A DNA stretch of 64,000 bases from Streptomyces sp. NBC_01591 (GCF_035918155.1 NZ_CP109327.1:682001-746000); one strand, 5' to 3'. Positions 1-8,749 are shown, counted from the first letter of the stretch. Translations and numbers: made by a program. Notes: a model not told the origin generated them from the sequence alone.

Positions 1-2
1 TC

Positions 3-824
3 GAGCTACCCGTCTTCTGTCAGTACGGCATCGGCGGGCCGGGCTTCGGGGCGTGGCGGGAGGCTGCCGTCCACACGATGACCACCAACTGGGTGCTCTC
101 AGGGCAATATCAGGGGTTTCCGCTGATGTACCACTGCCGTGTCCTGCCGGACACGGCACCGGCCCTTCCGGAGGAGCTTGCCGACGTGGATCGGGCCGTG
201 TCCTATTGGGGAGGCCGGCCGGAGGTACGTCGCCGTATCGAGGCCCTCAGCAAGTCCCCGGCAAGCCTCGTACTGTTCCTGGAGTACATCCCGCAGACGC
301 TGCACGAGTGGCTCACCGAGCAGGTACGAGTCGGTGACGAGGCAGTCGGCCGGGCCTGCACCCTGGTGGAAAAGGAACTGGAGGCCGGTACTTCCTTCAT
401 GAACGACCACGGTCTCCTGCACTTTGACGCCCACTTCCAGAACATCCTGACTGACGGCCGGCGCCTCTATTTCGCCGACTACGGCCTGGCTCTGTCGTCC
501 TGTTTCGACTTGGCCCCCGCCGAGGTCGACTTCTTCGAGCGGCACAGAACGTACGATCGCGCGTACACGCTCAGCTACTTGGTGAACTGGCTGATCACTG
601 GTCTGTACGGGTACGAGCGGGCGGAACGGGAGGCGCTGATACACGCGTGTGCCGAAGGAGCCCGACCTCCCGTCGGCCCGCCGGAGGTCATGGCGACCAT
701 CGCCCGGCATGCATCGCTTGCGGCAGTCGTGACGGACTTCTACGGGAAGCTGCAGCACGAGAGTCGCGAGACCGCGTACCCGCTGGCGGCGATCCACCAG
801 ATCTTCGAGTCGCGCAACAGTTGA
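3..824 (+). CDS. Protein-kinase-like phosphotransferase, 5' end cut by window edge
   Basis: The frame is open from the first bases of the window, and the residues before the first ATG (at 78) read as ordinary coding sequence (LPVFCQYGIGGPGFGAW), so that ATG is internal and the true start lies upstream. The product has a kinase-like catalytic loop, HFDAHFQN, followed about 12 residues later by FADYGLA, which resembles the DFG metal-binding motif. A role in phosphorylating a protein or small molecule is inferred from these motifs only. It ends convergently with the ABC exporter genes, with a strong hairpin between them. Confidence 0.75.
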   Translation, partial: ELPVFCQYGIGGPGFGAWREAAVHTMTTNWVLSGQYQGFPLMYHCRVLPDTAPALPEELADVDRAVSYWGGRPEVRRRIEALSKSPASLVLFLEYIPQTLHEWLTEQVRVGDEAVGRACTLVEKELEAGTSFMNDHGLLHFDAHFQNILTDGRRLYFADYGLALSSCFDLAPAEVDFFERHRTYDRAYTLSYLVNWLITGLYGYERAEREALIHACAEGARPPVGPPEVMATIARHASLAAVVTDFYGKLQHESRETAYPLAAIHQIFESRNS

Positions 825-850
825 GCGTCCTCGGATGCCGCGGACGGGGA

Positions 851-893
851 CGGGGTGGCGTACGCCGACGCGGTGTCGGAGTACGCCACCCCG
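851..893. terminator. Bidirectional hairpin terminator between convergent genes
   Basis: Bases 851-863 and 881-893 are a perfect 13-bp inverted repeat. The stem continues inside with 5 more pairs (65-69 with 75-79 of the same hundred) after one mismatch, leaving a 5-nt loop. It sits in the 110-bp gap between a plus-strand and a minus-strand stop codon. There is no clear T-run, which is common in high-GC actinobacteria. Confidence 0.65.
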
Positions 894-935
894 GGTGGGA
901 CAAGTTGCGGAAGGCGGCCCGCGAGGTCGTCCGGG

Positions 936-1724
936 CTACTTCGGATCGCGGTTGAAAACCGCCTTCGACCAGAAGTAGCCGAGCGCGGAGAGAGCCAGGC
1001 ACCAGGCGACCGCGAGCCACCCGTTGTTGCCGATCCCGCTGCCGAGCAGCAGGCCGCGCAGGGTCTCGATGGCCGGCGTGAACGGCTGGTACTCGGCGAT
1101 GGGCTGGAACCAGCCCGGCATCGCGTCGACCGGGACGAAGGCGCTGGAGATGAGCGGGAGGAAGATCAGCGGCATCGCATTGTTGCTGGCTGCTTCGGCG
1201 TTCGGGCTGACCATACCCATCCCGACCGCGATCCAGGTGAGCGCCAGGGCGAACAGCGTGAGCAGCCCGAATGCCGCGATCCACTCCAGGGCCGTGGCGT
1301 CCGTGGAGCGGAAGCCGATGGCCACGGCGACGGCACCCACGAGGACCACGCTCATGACCGACTGCAGCACGCTGCCGATGACATGCCCGGTGATCACGGA
1401 GCTGCGGTGGATCGCCATCGTGCGGAAACGGGCGATGATGCCCTCGGTCATGTCATTGGAGACGGACACCGCAGTGCCGATCGTGGTGCTGCCGACGGTC
1501 ATCAGCAGGAGGCCCGGCACGAGGTAGGCGATGTACTCGGAGCGGTCGGCGCCGCCGCCCATGCCCGCGCTCATCACATCGCCGAAGATGTAGACGAAGA
1601 GCAACAGCAGCATGATCGGCGTGAGCAGCAGGTTCAGGGTGAGGGACGGGTAGCGCCGCGCGTGCAGGAGGTTGCGGCGCAGCATCGTGGACGAGTCGCG
1701 TACGGCGAGGGCCAGGGAGCTCAT
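936..1724 (-). CDS. ABC-2 type exporter permease (DrrB-like)
   Basis: A 262-residue integral membrane protein with about six hydrophobic segments. The N-terminal cytoplasmic stretch ends in RNLLHARRYPSLTLN, and a first membrane helix follows; the C-terminal half has the conserved loop around FVPVDAMPGWFQPIAEYQPFTP, cited here as two parts (FVPVDAMPGW, QPFTP) and typical of DrrB/ABC2_membrane proteins. The ATG at 1722-1724 overlaps the stop of the upstream ATPase gene (ATGA), so the two are translationally coupled. It probably forms the membrane channel of a drug or lipid exporter; the substrate is unknown. Confidence 0.9.
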   Translation of the reverse strand: MSSLALAVRDSSTMLRRNLLHARRYPSLTLNLLLTPIMLLLLFVYIFGDVMSAGMGGGADRSEYIAYLVPGLLLMTVGSTTIGTAVSVSNDMTEGIIARFRTMAIHRSSVITGHVIGSVLQSVMSVVLVGAVAVAIGFRSTDATALEWIAAFGLLTLFALALTWIAVGMGMVSPNAEAASNNAMPLIFLPLISSAFVPVDAMPGWFQPIAEYQPFTPAIETLRGLLLGSGIGNNGWLAVAWCLALSALGYFWSKAVFNRDPK

Positions 1725-2737
1725 CGGACAGCCTCCTTCGGCTGGTTCGGCTGGTTCGGCTGGTTCGGCTGGTTGGAGCCGGTCAGGGCGAAGAACACGT
1801 CGTCGAGGTCGGGGGTGTGCACGGTGAGCTCGTCGGCCTCGATGCCGGCCGAGTCCAGCCAGTCGAGGATGGAGCGCAGCTCCCGCTGGCTGCCGTCGCT
1901 GGGGATCTGCAGCGACAGCGCCTCGTCGTCCCGGGTGACCTCGCGCAGCACGGAGGCGGCGCTCTGGTATGTGGACGGGTCGGAGAAGCGCAGCCGGATG
2001 TGCCCTCCGGGAATGAGCCGCTTCAGCTCGTCGGCGGTGCCTTCGGCGGCGATCCTGCCGTCGTTGAGGACGGCGATATGGTCGGCGAGCTCGTCGGCCT
2101 CCTCCAGATACTGGGTGGTGAGGAAGACAGTGACCCCGTCGGAGACCAGCTCGCGGATGATCTGCCACATGTTGTGGCGGGAGCGCGGGTCGAGCCCGGT
2201 GGTGGGCTCGTCGAGGAAGATGATCCGCGGGTTGCCGACCAGCGTCATGGCGATGTCGAGGCGGCGCTTCATGCCGCCGGAGTAGGTGGAGGCGGGCTTC
2301 TTCGCGGCCTCCACCAGGTCGAACCGCTCCAGCAGTTCGGCGGCGACCCGGCGGCCCTCGCGCTTGGACAGGTGGTGCAGGTCCGCCATGAGGAGCATGT
2401 TCTCCTCGCCGGTGATCAGGCCGTCGACGGCGGAGAACTGCCCGGTGACGCCGATCGCGGCACGCACCCCGTCCGGTGACGTGGCGACGTCGTGGCCCGC
2501 GACCTGGGCCTGGCCGCCGTCGGCGGCGATGAGCGTGGACAGGATCTTCACGGCGGTGGTCTTGCCGGCGCCGTTCGGCCCGAGCAGCGCGAACACGGAC
2601 CCGGCCGGGATATGCAGGTCGATGCCGTTGAGCACGGTCTTGTCGCCGTACGACTTGCGCAGACCGACGGTGGAGACAGCTGCGGGCGACTGCGGACCAT
2701 CGCCCCTTCTGGACGTGGACATGACAGATGAAGGCAT
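1721..2737 (-). CDS. ABC exporter ATP-binding protein (DrrA-like)
   Basis: A 338-residue ATPase. Walker A is GPNGAGKTT near residue 54, the signature is SGGMKRRLDIA, and Walker B is IIFLDEPTTGLDP, with the DrrA-type C-terminal extension carrying DELTVHTPDLDDVFF. The ATG at 2735-2737 has GGGAGG four to five bases upstream. It powers the permease encoded immediately downstream with a 4-bp overlap. The extreme C-terminus carries four Asn-Gln-Pro repeats made by a 9-bp tandem DNA repeat. DrrAB pairs export anthracyclines in S. peucetius, but here the substrate is unknown. Confidence 0.93.
   Translation of the reverse strand: MPSSVMSTSRRGDGPQSPAAVSTVGLRKSYGDKTVLNGIDLHIPAGSVFALLGPNGAGKTTAVKILSTLIAADGGQAQVAGHDVATSPDGVRAAIGVTGQFSAVDGLITGEENMLLMADLHHLSKREGRRVAAELLERFDLVEAAKKPASTYSGGMKRRLDIAMTLVGNPRIIFLDEPTTGLDPRSRHNMWQIIRELVSDGVTVFLTTQYLEEADELADHIAVLNDGRIAAEGTADELKRLIPGGHIRLRFSDPSTYQSAASVLREVTRDDEALSLQIPSDGSQRELRSILDWLDSAGIEADELTVHTPDLDDVFFALTGSNQPNQPNQPNQPKEAVR
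1741..1776. repeat. 9-bp tandem repeat (4 copies) in ATPase 3' end
   Basis: The unit gctggttcg is repeated at 1741, 1750 and 1759, with a fourth copy differing at one base at 1768. It is in frame and encodes four consecutive Asn-Gln-Pro triplets at the C-terminus of the DrrA-like ATPase, just before the overlap with the permease gene. Because the unit is a multiple of three, copy-number change would alter tail length without a frameshift. Confidence 0.85.
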
Positions 2738-2818
2738 GGAGCCCTCCCGTTCGAAGGGTGAAGTGACTGAGACGAATGGGGCGACTGGGGTGACTGGGCG
2801 AGTTCGCGGGGTCGTTGC

Positions 2819-3661
2819 TCAGACCCGGGCGCGGCGGACGTCGATGTTGCCGTACCGAGTGCGGGCGCGGACCTTGACGGTGTCCTCGGTCTTCTCCGGG
2901 GCCTCGGACGCGGTGAGCGTGTTGCGCACCTGGCCGGAGCCCGAGCTGGCGTCGAGCCAGGCGGCCGTGCCCTCGCGAATGCCGACCTCGATGGCGCCGT
3001 AGGAGGTCTCCAACTGGACGGTGCCGCGAGCCACTTCGCCCACGCGCAGGGTGCCGTGGGCGGTGGTGGCGGTGACCGAGTCCTCGGCACGCGCGATGTC
3101 GATGTCCCCGTTGGCGCCGCTCACCCGCAGCTCGCCGGTCGCGGCACCGACGGTCGTGGTGCCGTGCGAGTTCTTCAGGACGGCAGAGCCGTCCACGGTG
3201 CCGACGCGCAGACTGCCGGAGCTGGTGGTGATCTCGGCCGCGCCCTCGACACGGTCGACGGTGATGGACCCGTGTGACGCCTTCAGGTGCAGCGGCCCGG
3301 TGGCGTCGAGGCGCACATCGCCGGACGAGGTCTTCACACGCACCTCTCCGAGCCGGCCCTCGCCCAGCACCTGGGCCCAGGCGCCGGTCATGTCGATGCG
3401 CGAGCCCGTGGGCAGTTCGACCGTCACGTCGACGGTGCCGGTGCGGCCGAACAGATTGGGCTTGGGCGTCCTGACGGTCAGTACGCCGCTCGCGTACGTG
3501 ACCTCGGTCTGCTCGGCCGTCCGCGCGTCCTGGTCCTTCTTGGGGTCGCGGGGCCGCACGTCGACGAGGGTGTCGAGACGGTCACCGGCGGAGAACCGGA
3601 CGGAGCCGGCTTCCACGTGCACGGTGGCGGAGATCGCTTCGGGAGTGTCGAAAGAAGGCAT
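2819..3661 (-). CDS. DUF4097 family beta-strand repeat protein
   Basis: A 280-residue protein made of short repeated beta-strand units such as SGDVRLDATG, HGSITVDRVEG, SGSLRVGTVDG and HGTTTVGAATG, the pattern of DUF4097 (putative adhesin, beta-helix-like). The N-terminus resembles FDTPEAISATVHVEAGSVRF, shown here at exactly twenty residues. It has no signal peptide, so it is probably cytoplasmic. It lies between the RHH gene and the DrrAB genes on the same strand. The four together are likely one transcription unit, although the gaps are about 80-90 bp. The molecular function of the family is not established. Confidence 0.85.
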   Translation of the reverse strand: MPSFDTPEAISATVHVEAGSVRFSAGDRLDTLVDVRPRDPKKDQDARTAEQTEVTYASGVLTVRTPKPNLFGRTGTVDVTVELPTGSRIDMTGAWAQVLGEGRLGEVRVKTSSGDVRLDATGPLHLKASHGSITVDRVEGAAEITTSSGSLRVGTVDGSAVLKNSHGTTTVGAATGELRVSGANGDIDIARAEDSVTATTAHGTLRVGEVARGTVQLETSYGAIEVGIREGTAAWLDASSGSGQVRNTLTASEAPEKTEDTVKVRARTRYGNIDVRRARV

Positions 3662-3751
3662 GGCCGTACCGTCCTCTTGGGTCTTCGGGGCGTCCCCGCT
3701 GGTGGGACGTGGTGTGGGTGAAGTGGGGCGGGTGAGGCGGGCGGGGCGCGG

Positions 3752-4270
3752 CTAGCGGACCCAGCCCGTGATGCTCTGACCGATGGTGTGGGTCTTCTCC
3801 GTCGTACGCGGCCGCGTGCCGCCATTGACCGCGGCCGACACGGCCCGCACCAGCCACGCGTTGACCGACAGGCCCTCGCGGCTCGCGGCCTCCTCGGCGC
3901 GCGCCTTGAGGTGGGCCGGAAGTCGCAGGTTGACGCGGGCGGTGCCACCCTCGTCGCCGTCGGCGGGCGCCTGCGCCTTGAGCGGCTCGACGGGCGCGGC
4001 TGCCACCTCCATGGGACTGACGTCGGCAGGCGGCGGCGTCACCACGAAGTCGGGGTCGAGCCCGCGCAGTCGTACGTCGACCGAGCCGGGGGCGAGTTCG
4101 CGGGTGATCTCGTCCATCGCGGCGGAGAGCACATTGAGCATGGTCAGACGGGTCGCCGACTCCAGAGGAGCAGTGAGCCGCTCGGCCAGCTCGCGGGCAT
4201 CTTTCCCGCCGGCTTCGGCGGCCACCGCGAGTTCGCGGCGGAGGGTGTCGACATACGGCGTGAGGTCCAT
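3752..4270 (-). CDS. Ribbon-helix-helix (HicB/Arc-like) DNA-binding protein
   Basis: A 172-residue protein. Residues roughly 1-60 are alpha-helical, the middle is a Pro/Ala-rich linker, and the C-terminal portion has the RHH pattern ARVNLRLPAHLKARAEEAA followed by SVNAWLVRAVSAAV, like HicB/MetJ-Arc antitoxins. No partner toxin is adjacent, so a stand-alone regulator of the downstream DUF4097-DrrAB genes is more likely than a toxin-antitoxin role. The region just upstream of the start carries repeated GATGGCA and TGGCGCC motifs that could be its own operators. Confidence 0.82.
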   Translation of the reverse strand: MDLTPYVDTLRRELAVAAEAGGKDARELAERLTAPLESATRLTMLNVLSAAMDEITRELAPGSVDVRLRGLDPDFVVTPPPADVSPMEVAAAPVEPLKAQAPADGDEGGTARVNLRLPAHLKARAEEAASREGLSVNAWLVRAVSAAVNGGTRPRTTEKTHTIGQSITGWVR

Positions 4271-4278
4271 GACGCCAT

Positions 4279-4487
4279 GATGGCATCACGATGGCACCCC
4301 GTGCAAGTCTCTGTAGCGCCACGCTCGGGGTCAGCCCGGCAATGACCCCTCCGACCTGCGGAAACATGGCGATAGCGACCTGAGTCATTGTGGCGCCATG
4401 CGTGCACATGCGTCTCTTGGGGCGCGAAATGGCGCCGAGTGGCGCCAGACAGCATCGAACGGTGCCACCCTGCACCATGTGATGCCA
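4279..4487. promoter_or_regulatory. Cluster of TGGCGCCA/GATGGCA operator-like motifs
   Basis: Two direct GATGGCA copies (about 4280 and 4290) sit immediately before the RHH start. A second group lies at 4391 (TGGCGCCA, a perfect palindrome), 4430, 4440, 4460 (CGGTGCCA) and 4480 (TGATGCCA). Ribbon-helix-helix repressors commonly bind arrays of short repeats in their own promoter; autoregulation is inferred from this and not shown. No gene is recognisable from 4490 to 4845. Confidence 0.45.
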
Positions 4488-4845
4488 CGCGGTGTCGCAA
4501 GGGTGCTGCCCCTACCTCGCGGCCTGCCGCTGGATCAAGCCGCCCGCTGCGGCGCGATCGCGCCCGCCCCGCCCCGCCCCGCCAGGGCAGGTGTGAGGTC
4601 ATGATCAGAAGCATCGACATGCACGCGTTGTGACAGCACAACTTGCGCATCCGTATCCGGCCCGCAACCAGCGTCGGGGACCTGCCGCGAACTGCGCCGG
4701 CACGGGCGTCCTGCACCGCTCCGGCTTCCTCGACAGGATCGAAGTCACCAGCTCCGCCACCATCGAGCGCAAGCTCGGCGTCCGGTCCGGGAACGCTCGA
4801 TCTCGTTGTGATGACAGCGTGTCAGGTGGAGGTCGCGGGCTGGAC

Positions 4846-5128
4846 TCACCCGTCGTTTCGGTCCCGGGCAGCCATGACCTCATCGCCGTGCTCAAAGGCC
4901 CAGGCGCCGAATGCGTCAATCGGGCCGAGCAACGTCCGCCCGAGAGCGGTGAGTTCGTACTCCACACGGCGCGGCGCTTCTGCATAGGCATGTCGTTCCA
5001 CCAGACCGTTGAACTCCAGCCGCCGCAGCGTCTCGGTCAAAACCTTGGGGCTGATGCCGCCGATGCGCTCGCGGAGTTCGCCGGGTCGCCTGGGACCGTC
5101 CCGCAGGACCCAGATGGGGGCGGGCCCG
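4846..5128 (-). pseudogene. HxlR-family regulator, 5' end deleted
   Basis: Reading leftward, the frame gives the typical HxlR winged-helix core: WVLRDGPRRPGELRERI, ISPKVLTETLRRLEFNGLV, then RRVEYELTALGRTLL and an ordinary C-terminus. The first 15-25 residues of the family, including the start codon, are absent; similarity stops near 5115-5128. There the frame runs into the 5'-truncated oxidoreductase on the other strand. The family usually regulates redox genes transcribed divergently, so loss of both 5' ends in one deletion is the simplest reading. Confidence 0.75.
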
Positions 5129-5129
5129 G

Positions 5130-5719
5130 CACGAGGTGTTCGTCGGAGGCCGGGACGAACTGAAGGCCCCGCGGCTCGCGACGCGCATCGGCGGCGGTGC
5201 GGGACATGGGACCCTGCATGCGGCGGCGGACTTCGGTGAGGTGGTACTGGTCGCGCTGCCGTACGGGGCGGGGGCAGACGTCGTCAAGGAGCTCCAGGCG
5301 GCGCTGAGCGGGAAGGTCCTGCTCGACTGCGCCAATCCGGTCGGGCCCGGCTTCCGGCTGCTGACCGAAGGGGGCCCCTCGGCGGCGGGCCGCCTCGCCG
5401 CGGCGGCACCCGGCGCGCAGGTCGTCAAGGCGTTCAACCTCTGTCACGAGGACGTGTGGCGGATGACCCCGCCGCTCTTCGACGGTCAGCCCCTCGCGGT
5501 TCCGGTCTGCGGGGACGACGAGGCCGCACTCACACGGGTATACGAACTGGTGCGGGACATGGGATGCGCGCCGGTGCCTGTGGCGGGCTGGAACGCGCCG
5601 GACTGCTGGAGGCGACAGCGGCGCTGTACATCGGACTGTGGGTGGATGAGCAGGCGGACGTACGGGCGATCGCACCGCCGTTGGCATACGCGACAGGTCC
5701 ACGAGCCGAGAGCGTGTGA
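5130..5719 (+). pseudogene. NADP-dependent (F420-type) oxidoreductase, 5'-truncated and frameshifted
   Basis: The frame enters at HEVFVGGRDE, which corresponds to the end of the first beta-alpha unit of the family. It continues through VVLVALPYGA, LLDCANPV and AQVVKAFN, typical of NPD-fold F420/NADP reductases. The glycine-rich dinucleotide-binding start is missing. Near 5585 the frame breaks: MGCAPVPV is continued in another frame by GGLERAGLLEATAALYIGLW to the stop at 5719. It is therefore doubly inactivated. An intact member of this superfamily is at 27135-27779. Confidence 0.78.
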
Positions 5720-5926
5720 GGTGTACCGGGGATTGCGTCAGGGGTTCTGCGGCGCGCCGAGGGTTGGGGCTCTGCCCGTAGTCGTCAACATCTACGGAGA
5801 CGTCGGCGGCCGGCAAAGCTCTCACCCGCTCCAGGGTCTCTGCTCGGAACGTGGGCGCGCAGAGTGACGTGGTGAGATGCGGACACACGACGGTTCGTTC
5901 AGACGCCGTCGCCTGACGAGTACGGG

Positions 5927-6958
5927 CTACCGGTCGCCGACCACGGTGGCGAGTTCGTCGAGCAACGCGGTGACAGCGGCATCCGTCATCCGATAGCCGT
6001 CGGCGGTCCCGGAGATGCGGCCCGAGGCGACACGGGAGTTCCACCAATCTTCGAGGAAGCCGGGAGCGTATCCACCGGTGGAAAAGTCGTAGGGGTCGGC
6101 CACGAGACCGAAGACGATCATGAGCTCATAGTCCGGCAGCGCGTAGGAACGCTCGTACTGCGGAGGCGTCCTTACGTACCGGTCGAAGGATCCGACCTGG
6201 TTGAAGCTGGTGTACAACCAGAACAGGTAGTCGTACATCAGCGTGGAGCGCGCATCGGCGTGCAGGGCGAAGAACCCCTTGTCGTGCACGACGGCCTCCG
6301 CGAGTGCCCGCATTCGCCGGTCCGCGTCGGGCAGAACCTCAGCGACCTCGCGGAAAGCGCGCAGCAGCACCGGGGAGAAGCTGCCGTCGCGCACCGTGGC
6401 CAGGGCGGCGATCCGGTCCTCCTCCGCGGTGTCGTAGACGGACCCGTCGACCAGACCCGTGACGAAAGCCTCGAAGTTCTCCGCGACCAAGGTGATCGCG
6501 AAGTCGTCCTCCTGGTCGACATGGACCACGGTCGGCTCACCGTGTTTGCCGCAGGCGCGGTAGTCGAGGGCGAGCATGTCGTGGCCGGCCGATGGTGTGT
6601 CGGCGAAGTAGACACCGATCTCGGGGTACTCCCACATGTCGCTCCAGAACCGACTGCCGTACTCGCCGCCGAGCGATTGCGGCCTTGTCCGTCCGATGCC
6701 CCTGATGCCGGTGATCACGATGTGGTCGTCGGCCCAGGTGGTCGGCTCGGTCATGGGGAAGTGGTCCCGGGTCGGAACACCGCCGTTGTGCGCGGTCATC
6801 AGCGCGATGTAGGAGGCGGGCAGGCGGTACCCGCCGAGTTCCTCCTCCACCGACGCGATCAGTTCCTGCGTGGGCGGAGCCTCCTCCACGTACTCCTCCA
6901 GCGCGTACGCCGAATCGTCCCAGAACCCGGCCGCGTCGAAGCCTTCGAAATATCCCAC
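5927..6958 (-). CDS. SMI1/KNR4 (SUKH)-like protein
   Basis: A 343-residue soluble acidic protein. I chose the GTG at 6956-6958 because GGGAGG stands five bases upstream and the family-like sequence begins right after it (YFEGFDAAGFWDD). The N-terminal half has the SUKH pattern: SVEEELGGYRLPASYIALMT, then HNGG, GIRGIGR, and a later MWEYPEIGVYFADTPSAGHD core. SUKH proteins often serve as immunity proteins to contact-dependent nuclease toxins; no toxin gene is nearby, so that role is only possible. The C-terminal third has no motif I recognise. Confidence 0.78.
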   Translation of the reverse strand: MGYFEGFDAAGFWDDSAYALEEYVEEAPPTQELIASVEEELGGYRLPASYIALMTAHNGGVPTRDHFPMTEPTTWADDHIVITGIRGIGRTRPQSLGGEYGSRFWSDMWEYPEIGVYFADTPSAGHDMLALDYRACGKHGEPTVVHVDQEDDFAITLVAENFEAFVTGLVDGSVYDTAEEDRIAALATVRDGSFSPVLLRAFREVAEVLPDADRRMRALAEAVVHDKGFFALHADARSTLMYDYLFWLYTSFNQVGSFDRYVRTPPQYERSYALPDYELMIVFGLVADPYDFSTGGYAPGFLEDWWNSRVASGRISGTADGYRMTDAAVTALLDELATVVGDR

Positions 6959-7146
6959 TGTGCCCTCCCAGGCCTGCTCACCGAGCGATCGTACGTTCCG
7001 CGTCCGGACGCGATCACGGTCGCCCTCCGCTTCATCGCGTTTCAACTCGTCCGAGGGCCACCAGCACCTCACCTCGGTCCCGTTGAGGCGGCCCCGCCAT
7101 GCCACGGGCGCAGCACCGGGACAGCGTTTCCGGCTCGCTACGGTTC

Positions 7147-7443
7147 TGTACGCGGATAGCGCACGCTGCTCACGTCTACGCTGCCCGCCGCACCGCGTTG
7201 GCCGACGCGCTCACCAACCGCGGCGTGACGACGACTGCGGAAGACGGCCTGTGCCTGTGGATCCCTGTCCTCGACGAGGAGGCAGCCATCCGCTTCCTCG
7301 CCATCAATGGCGTACTCGTCCACCGCGGCAACTCCTCCTATCCCAAGCCGGGGCCACCTCGCATCCGGGTGGCCACCTCCAGACTTGCCACCAACGTCGA
7401 GGACATAGCGCGCCTCATCACCATCGCCGGCTCCCACAGCTGA
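7147..7443 (+). pseudogene. C-terminal remnant of PLP-dependent aminotransferase/MocR-type regulator
   Basis: The frame reads YAARRTALADALTNRGV, EDGLCLWIPVLDE, then LAINGVLVHRGNSSY and PPRIRVATSRL, which is the C-terminal small-domain pattern of MocR (GntR-aminotransferase) proteins and class-I aminotransferases. The PLP-lysine region and everything upstream are missing, and no start is present. It follows a divergent SUKH-like gene and is the first of several scraps up to 8.7 kb. Confidence 0.6.
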
Positions 7444-7636
7444 GCAATCAGCCGGGCGCTGACGAGCGGAGTCAAGCCGCTGGCCGCAGGCCCCGAACAG
7501 CGTTCTCCCAGCTCAACCCATGCGACAAGAAGGACCGCAGCGCGAGCAGATGTCACACGCCGCACAGCGACGTAACATGCGACATGAATAGCTGACCATT
7601 ACTCAATCGGCGATGCGGTCGCTGATTCGGGAGGGC

Positions 7637-7795
7637 TTGATGGTTGCGAACACGGTCAGGACCTGGGTAGCGGGCTGGGCCGCGTCCCCGCGGACGCCTC
7701 CGCCGGTCGAGAAGCCCTGGGGGTTCTACATCGAGGTGACCGACAGCCCAGGCGGTATCGAGGGGCGATACGCCGCCTCCTCGTCCGAGGAAGGT
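7637..7795 (+). pseudogene. Possible N-terminal scrap of a GNAT acetyltransferase
   Basis: About 45 codons read TVRTWVAGWAASPRTPPPVE then KPWGFYIEVTD, which resembles the N-terminal strand region of a family of Streptomyces GNAT acetyltransferases. After that the similarity ends and no acetyl-CoA motif follows. This is a weak call resting on a short stretch. Confidence 0.3.
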
Positions 7796-7951
7796 GGTCT
7801 GCCGGCCGGTGCGTTCGGCCGAGACGATGCGGCAGCCTGCGGCCACTTTTGCCGGGTTCACCGCACCGGGCCTGGTGAGCCGATGATGCGCGACCGTCAA
7901 ATCGCTTATGTCTCCAGCGGCTTGGATGCCTGAGTCGACCAGGATGATCAC

Positions 7952-8448
7952 GTGGTCGCCGACGACCAGGCGCTCGTCCGCACCGGCTTCCGCACGACCC
8001 CGACGGCGGACGGCATCTATGTCGTCGCCGATGCGGCCAATGGCGTCGAGGCGGTGGACGCCGTGCACCGCACCCGCCCCGACGTGGTCCTCATGAACAT
8101 CCGTATGCCCGAACCGACGGCCTGGAGGCCACCCGCCGCATTCTGGGCGACTGCCCCGACGGCGCACCGGCGCCCCGAGTGATCACGCTGACGACCTTCG
8201 ACCTCGACGACCTCGTCCGCGAGGCCCTGTCCGCCGGCGCCAGCGGGTTCCTGCTCAAGGACGTCACCCCGGAACACCTGGTCGGTGCCGTCCGCCTGGG
8301 CAACACCGAACTGGCCGCCCGCCTCCACCTGTCCGAGACCACTGTGAGGACCCACGTCTCCCGCATCCTCGGCAAACTCCAGCTACGCGACCAGGTCCAG
8401 GCGGTCGTCCTCGCCTACGGGAGTGGACTGGTCGCCGTGGGGCGCTGA
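7952..8448 (+). pseudogene. LuxR/NarL-family response regulator with frameshift and internal deletion
   Basis: The receiver start (ADDQALVRTGF, PDVVLMNIRMP) is in one frame. A base loss near 8115 shifts it to the frame continuing DGLEATRRILGDCP, APRVITLTTFDLDD, and SAGASGFLLKDVTPEHLVGA. The sequence then jumps directly from VRLG to NTELAARLHLSETTVRTHVS. The usual linker and the TPREREVL first helix of the HTH, roughly 40-45 residues, are gone, leaving only the recognition-helix half. No cognate histidine kinase is adjacent. Confidence 0.75.
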
Positions 8449-8585
8449 CGCAGGCCACAGCTTCGGCCAGGACCTGTACCCCGTCGAACAGCTCCGACTC
8501 GACATGACCAGTGCGATACGGACGGTGGCGAGGCCGCTCCCCCTCCCGGGCGGCGATGGGCTGCAGCGATCGGCTGCCCGGGCTG

Positions 8586-8673
8586 GACGAACGCTGCACC
8601 TCCACCGGCAGCATGTCCAAGACCTTCTCGCCGACCGGACTGCACCTGGGCTGTATCGCCGGTCCGGCTCCTC
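8586..8673 (+). pseudogene. Short aminotransferase remnant around PLP-lysine motif
   Basis: About 29 codons contain GSMSKTFSPTGLHLGCIAGP, closely matching the S-x-SKT-x-x-x-TG-x-R-x-G motif that carries the PLP-binding lysine of class I/II aminotransferases. Nothing recognisable flanks it. It may be a piece of a gene related to the remnant at 7147-7443, but the two need not be from one gene. Confidence 0.42.
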
Positions 8674-8749
8674 GGCCGGCTCGCCCTGGCCTGACTCCTC
8701 ACCAGGGGGGCGAGGATGCCCCTGTGGCCCCCGCCCCTTCGCGCCGCTC

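Noticed and set aside
78..824. Start of the first gene at ATG 78
   Set aside because: Coding-like residues continue upstream in frame to the window edge, so the gene is 5'-truncated by the window.
855..2285. 476-codon open frame on the plus strand opposite the ABC exporter
   Set aside because: Antisense shadow of the DrrB/DrrA-like genes; repetitive Arg/Gly/Asp composition and no family resemblance.
3752..4270. HicAB toxin-antitoxin pair
   Set aside because: Only an RHH protein is present; no HicA-like toxin frame adjoins it on either side.
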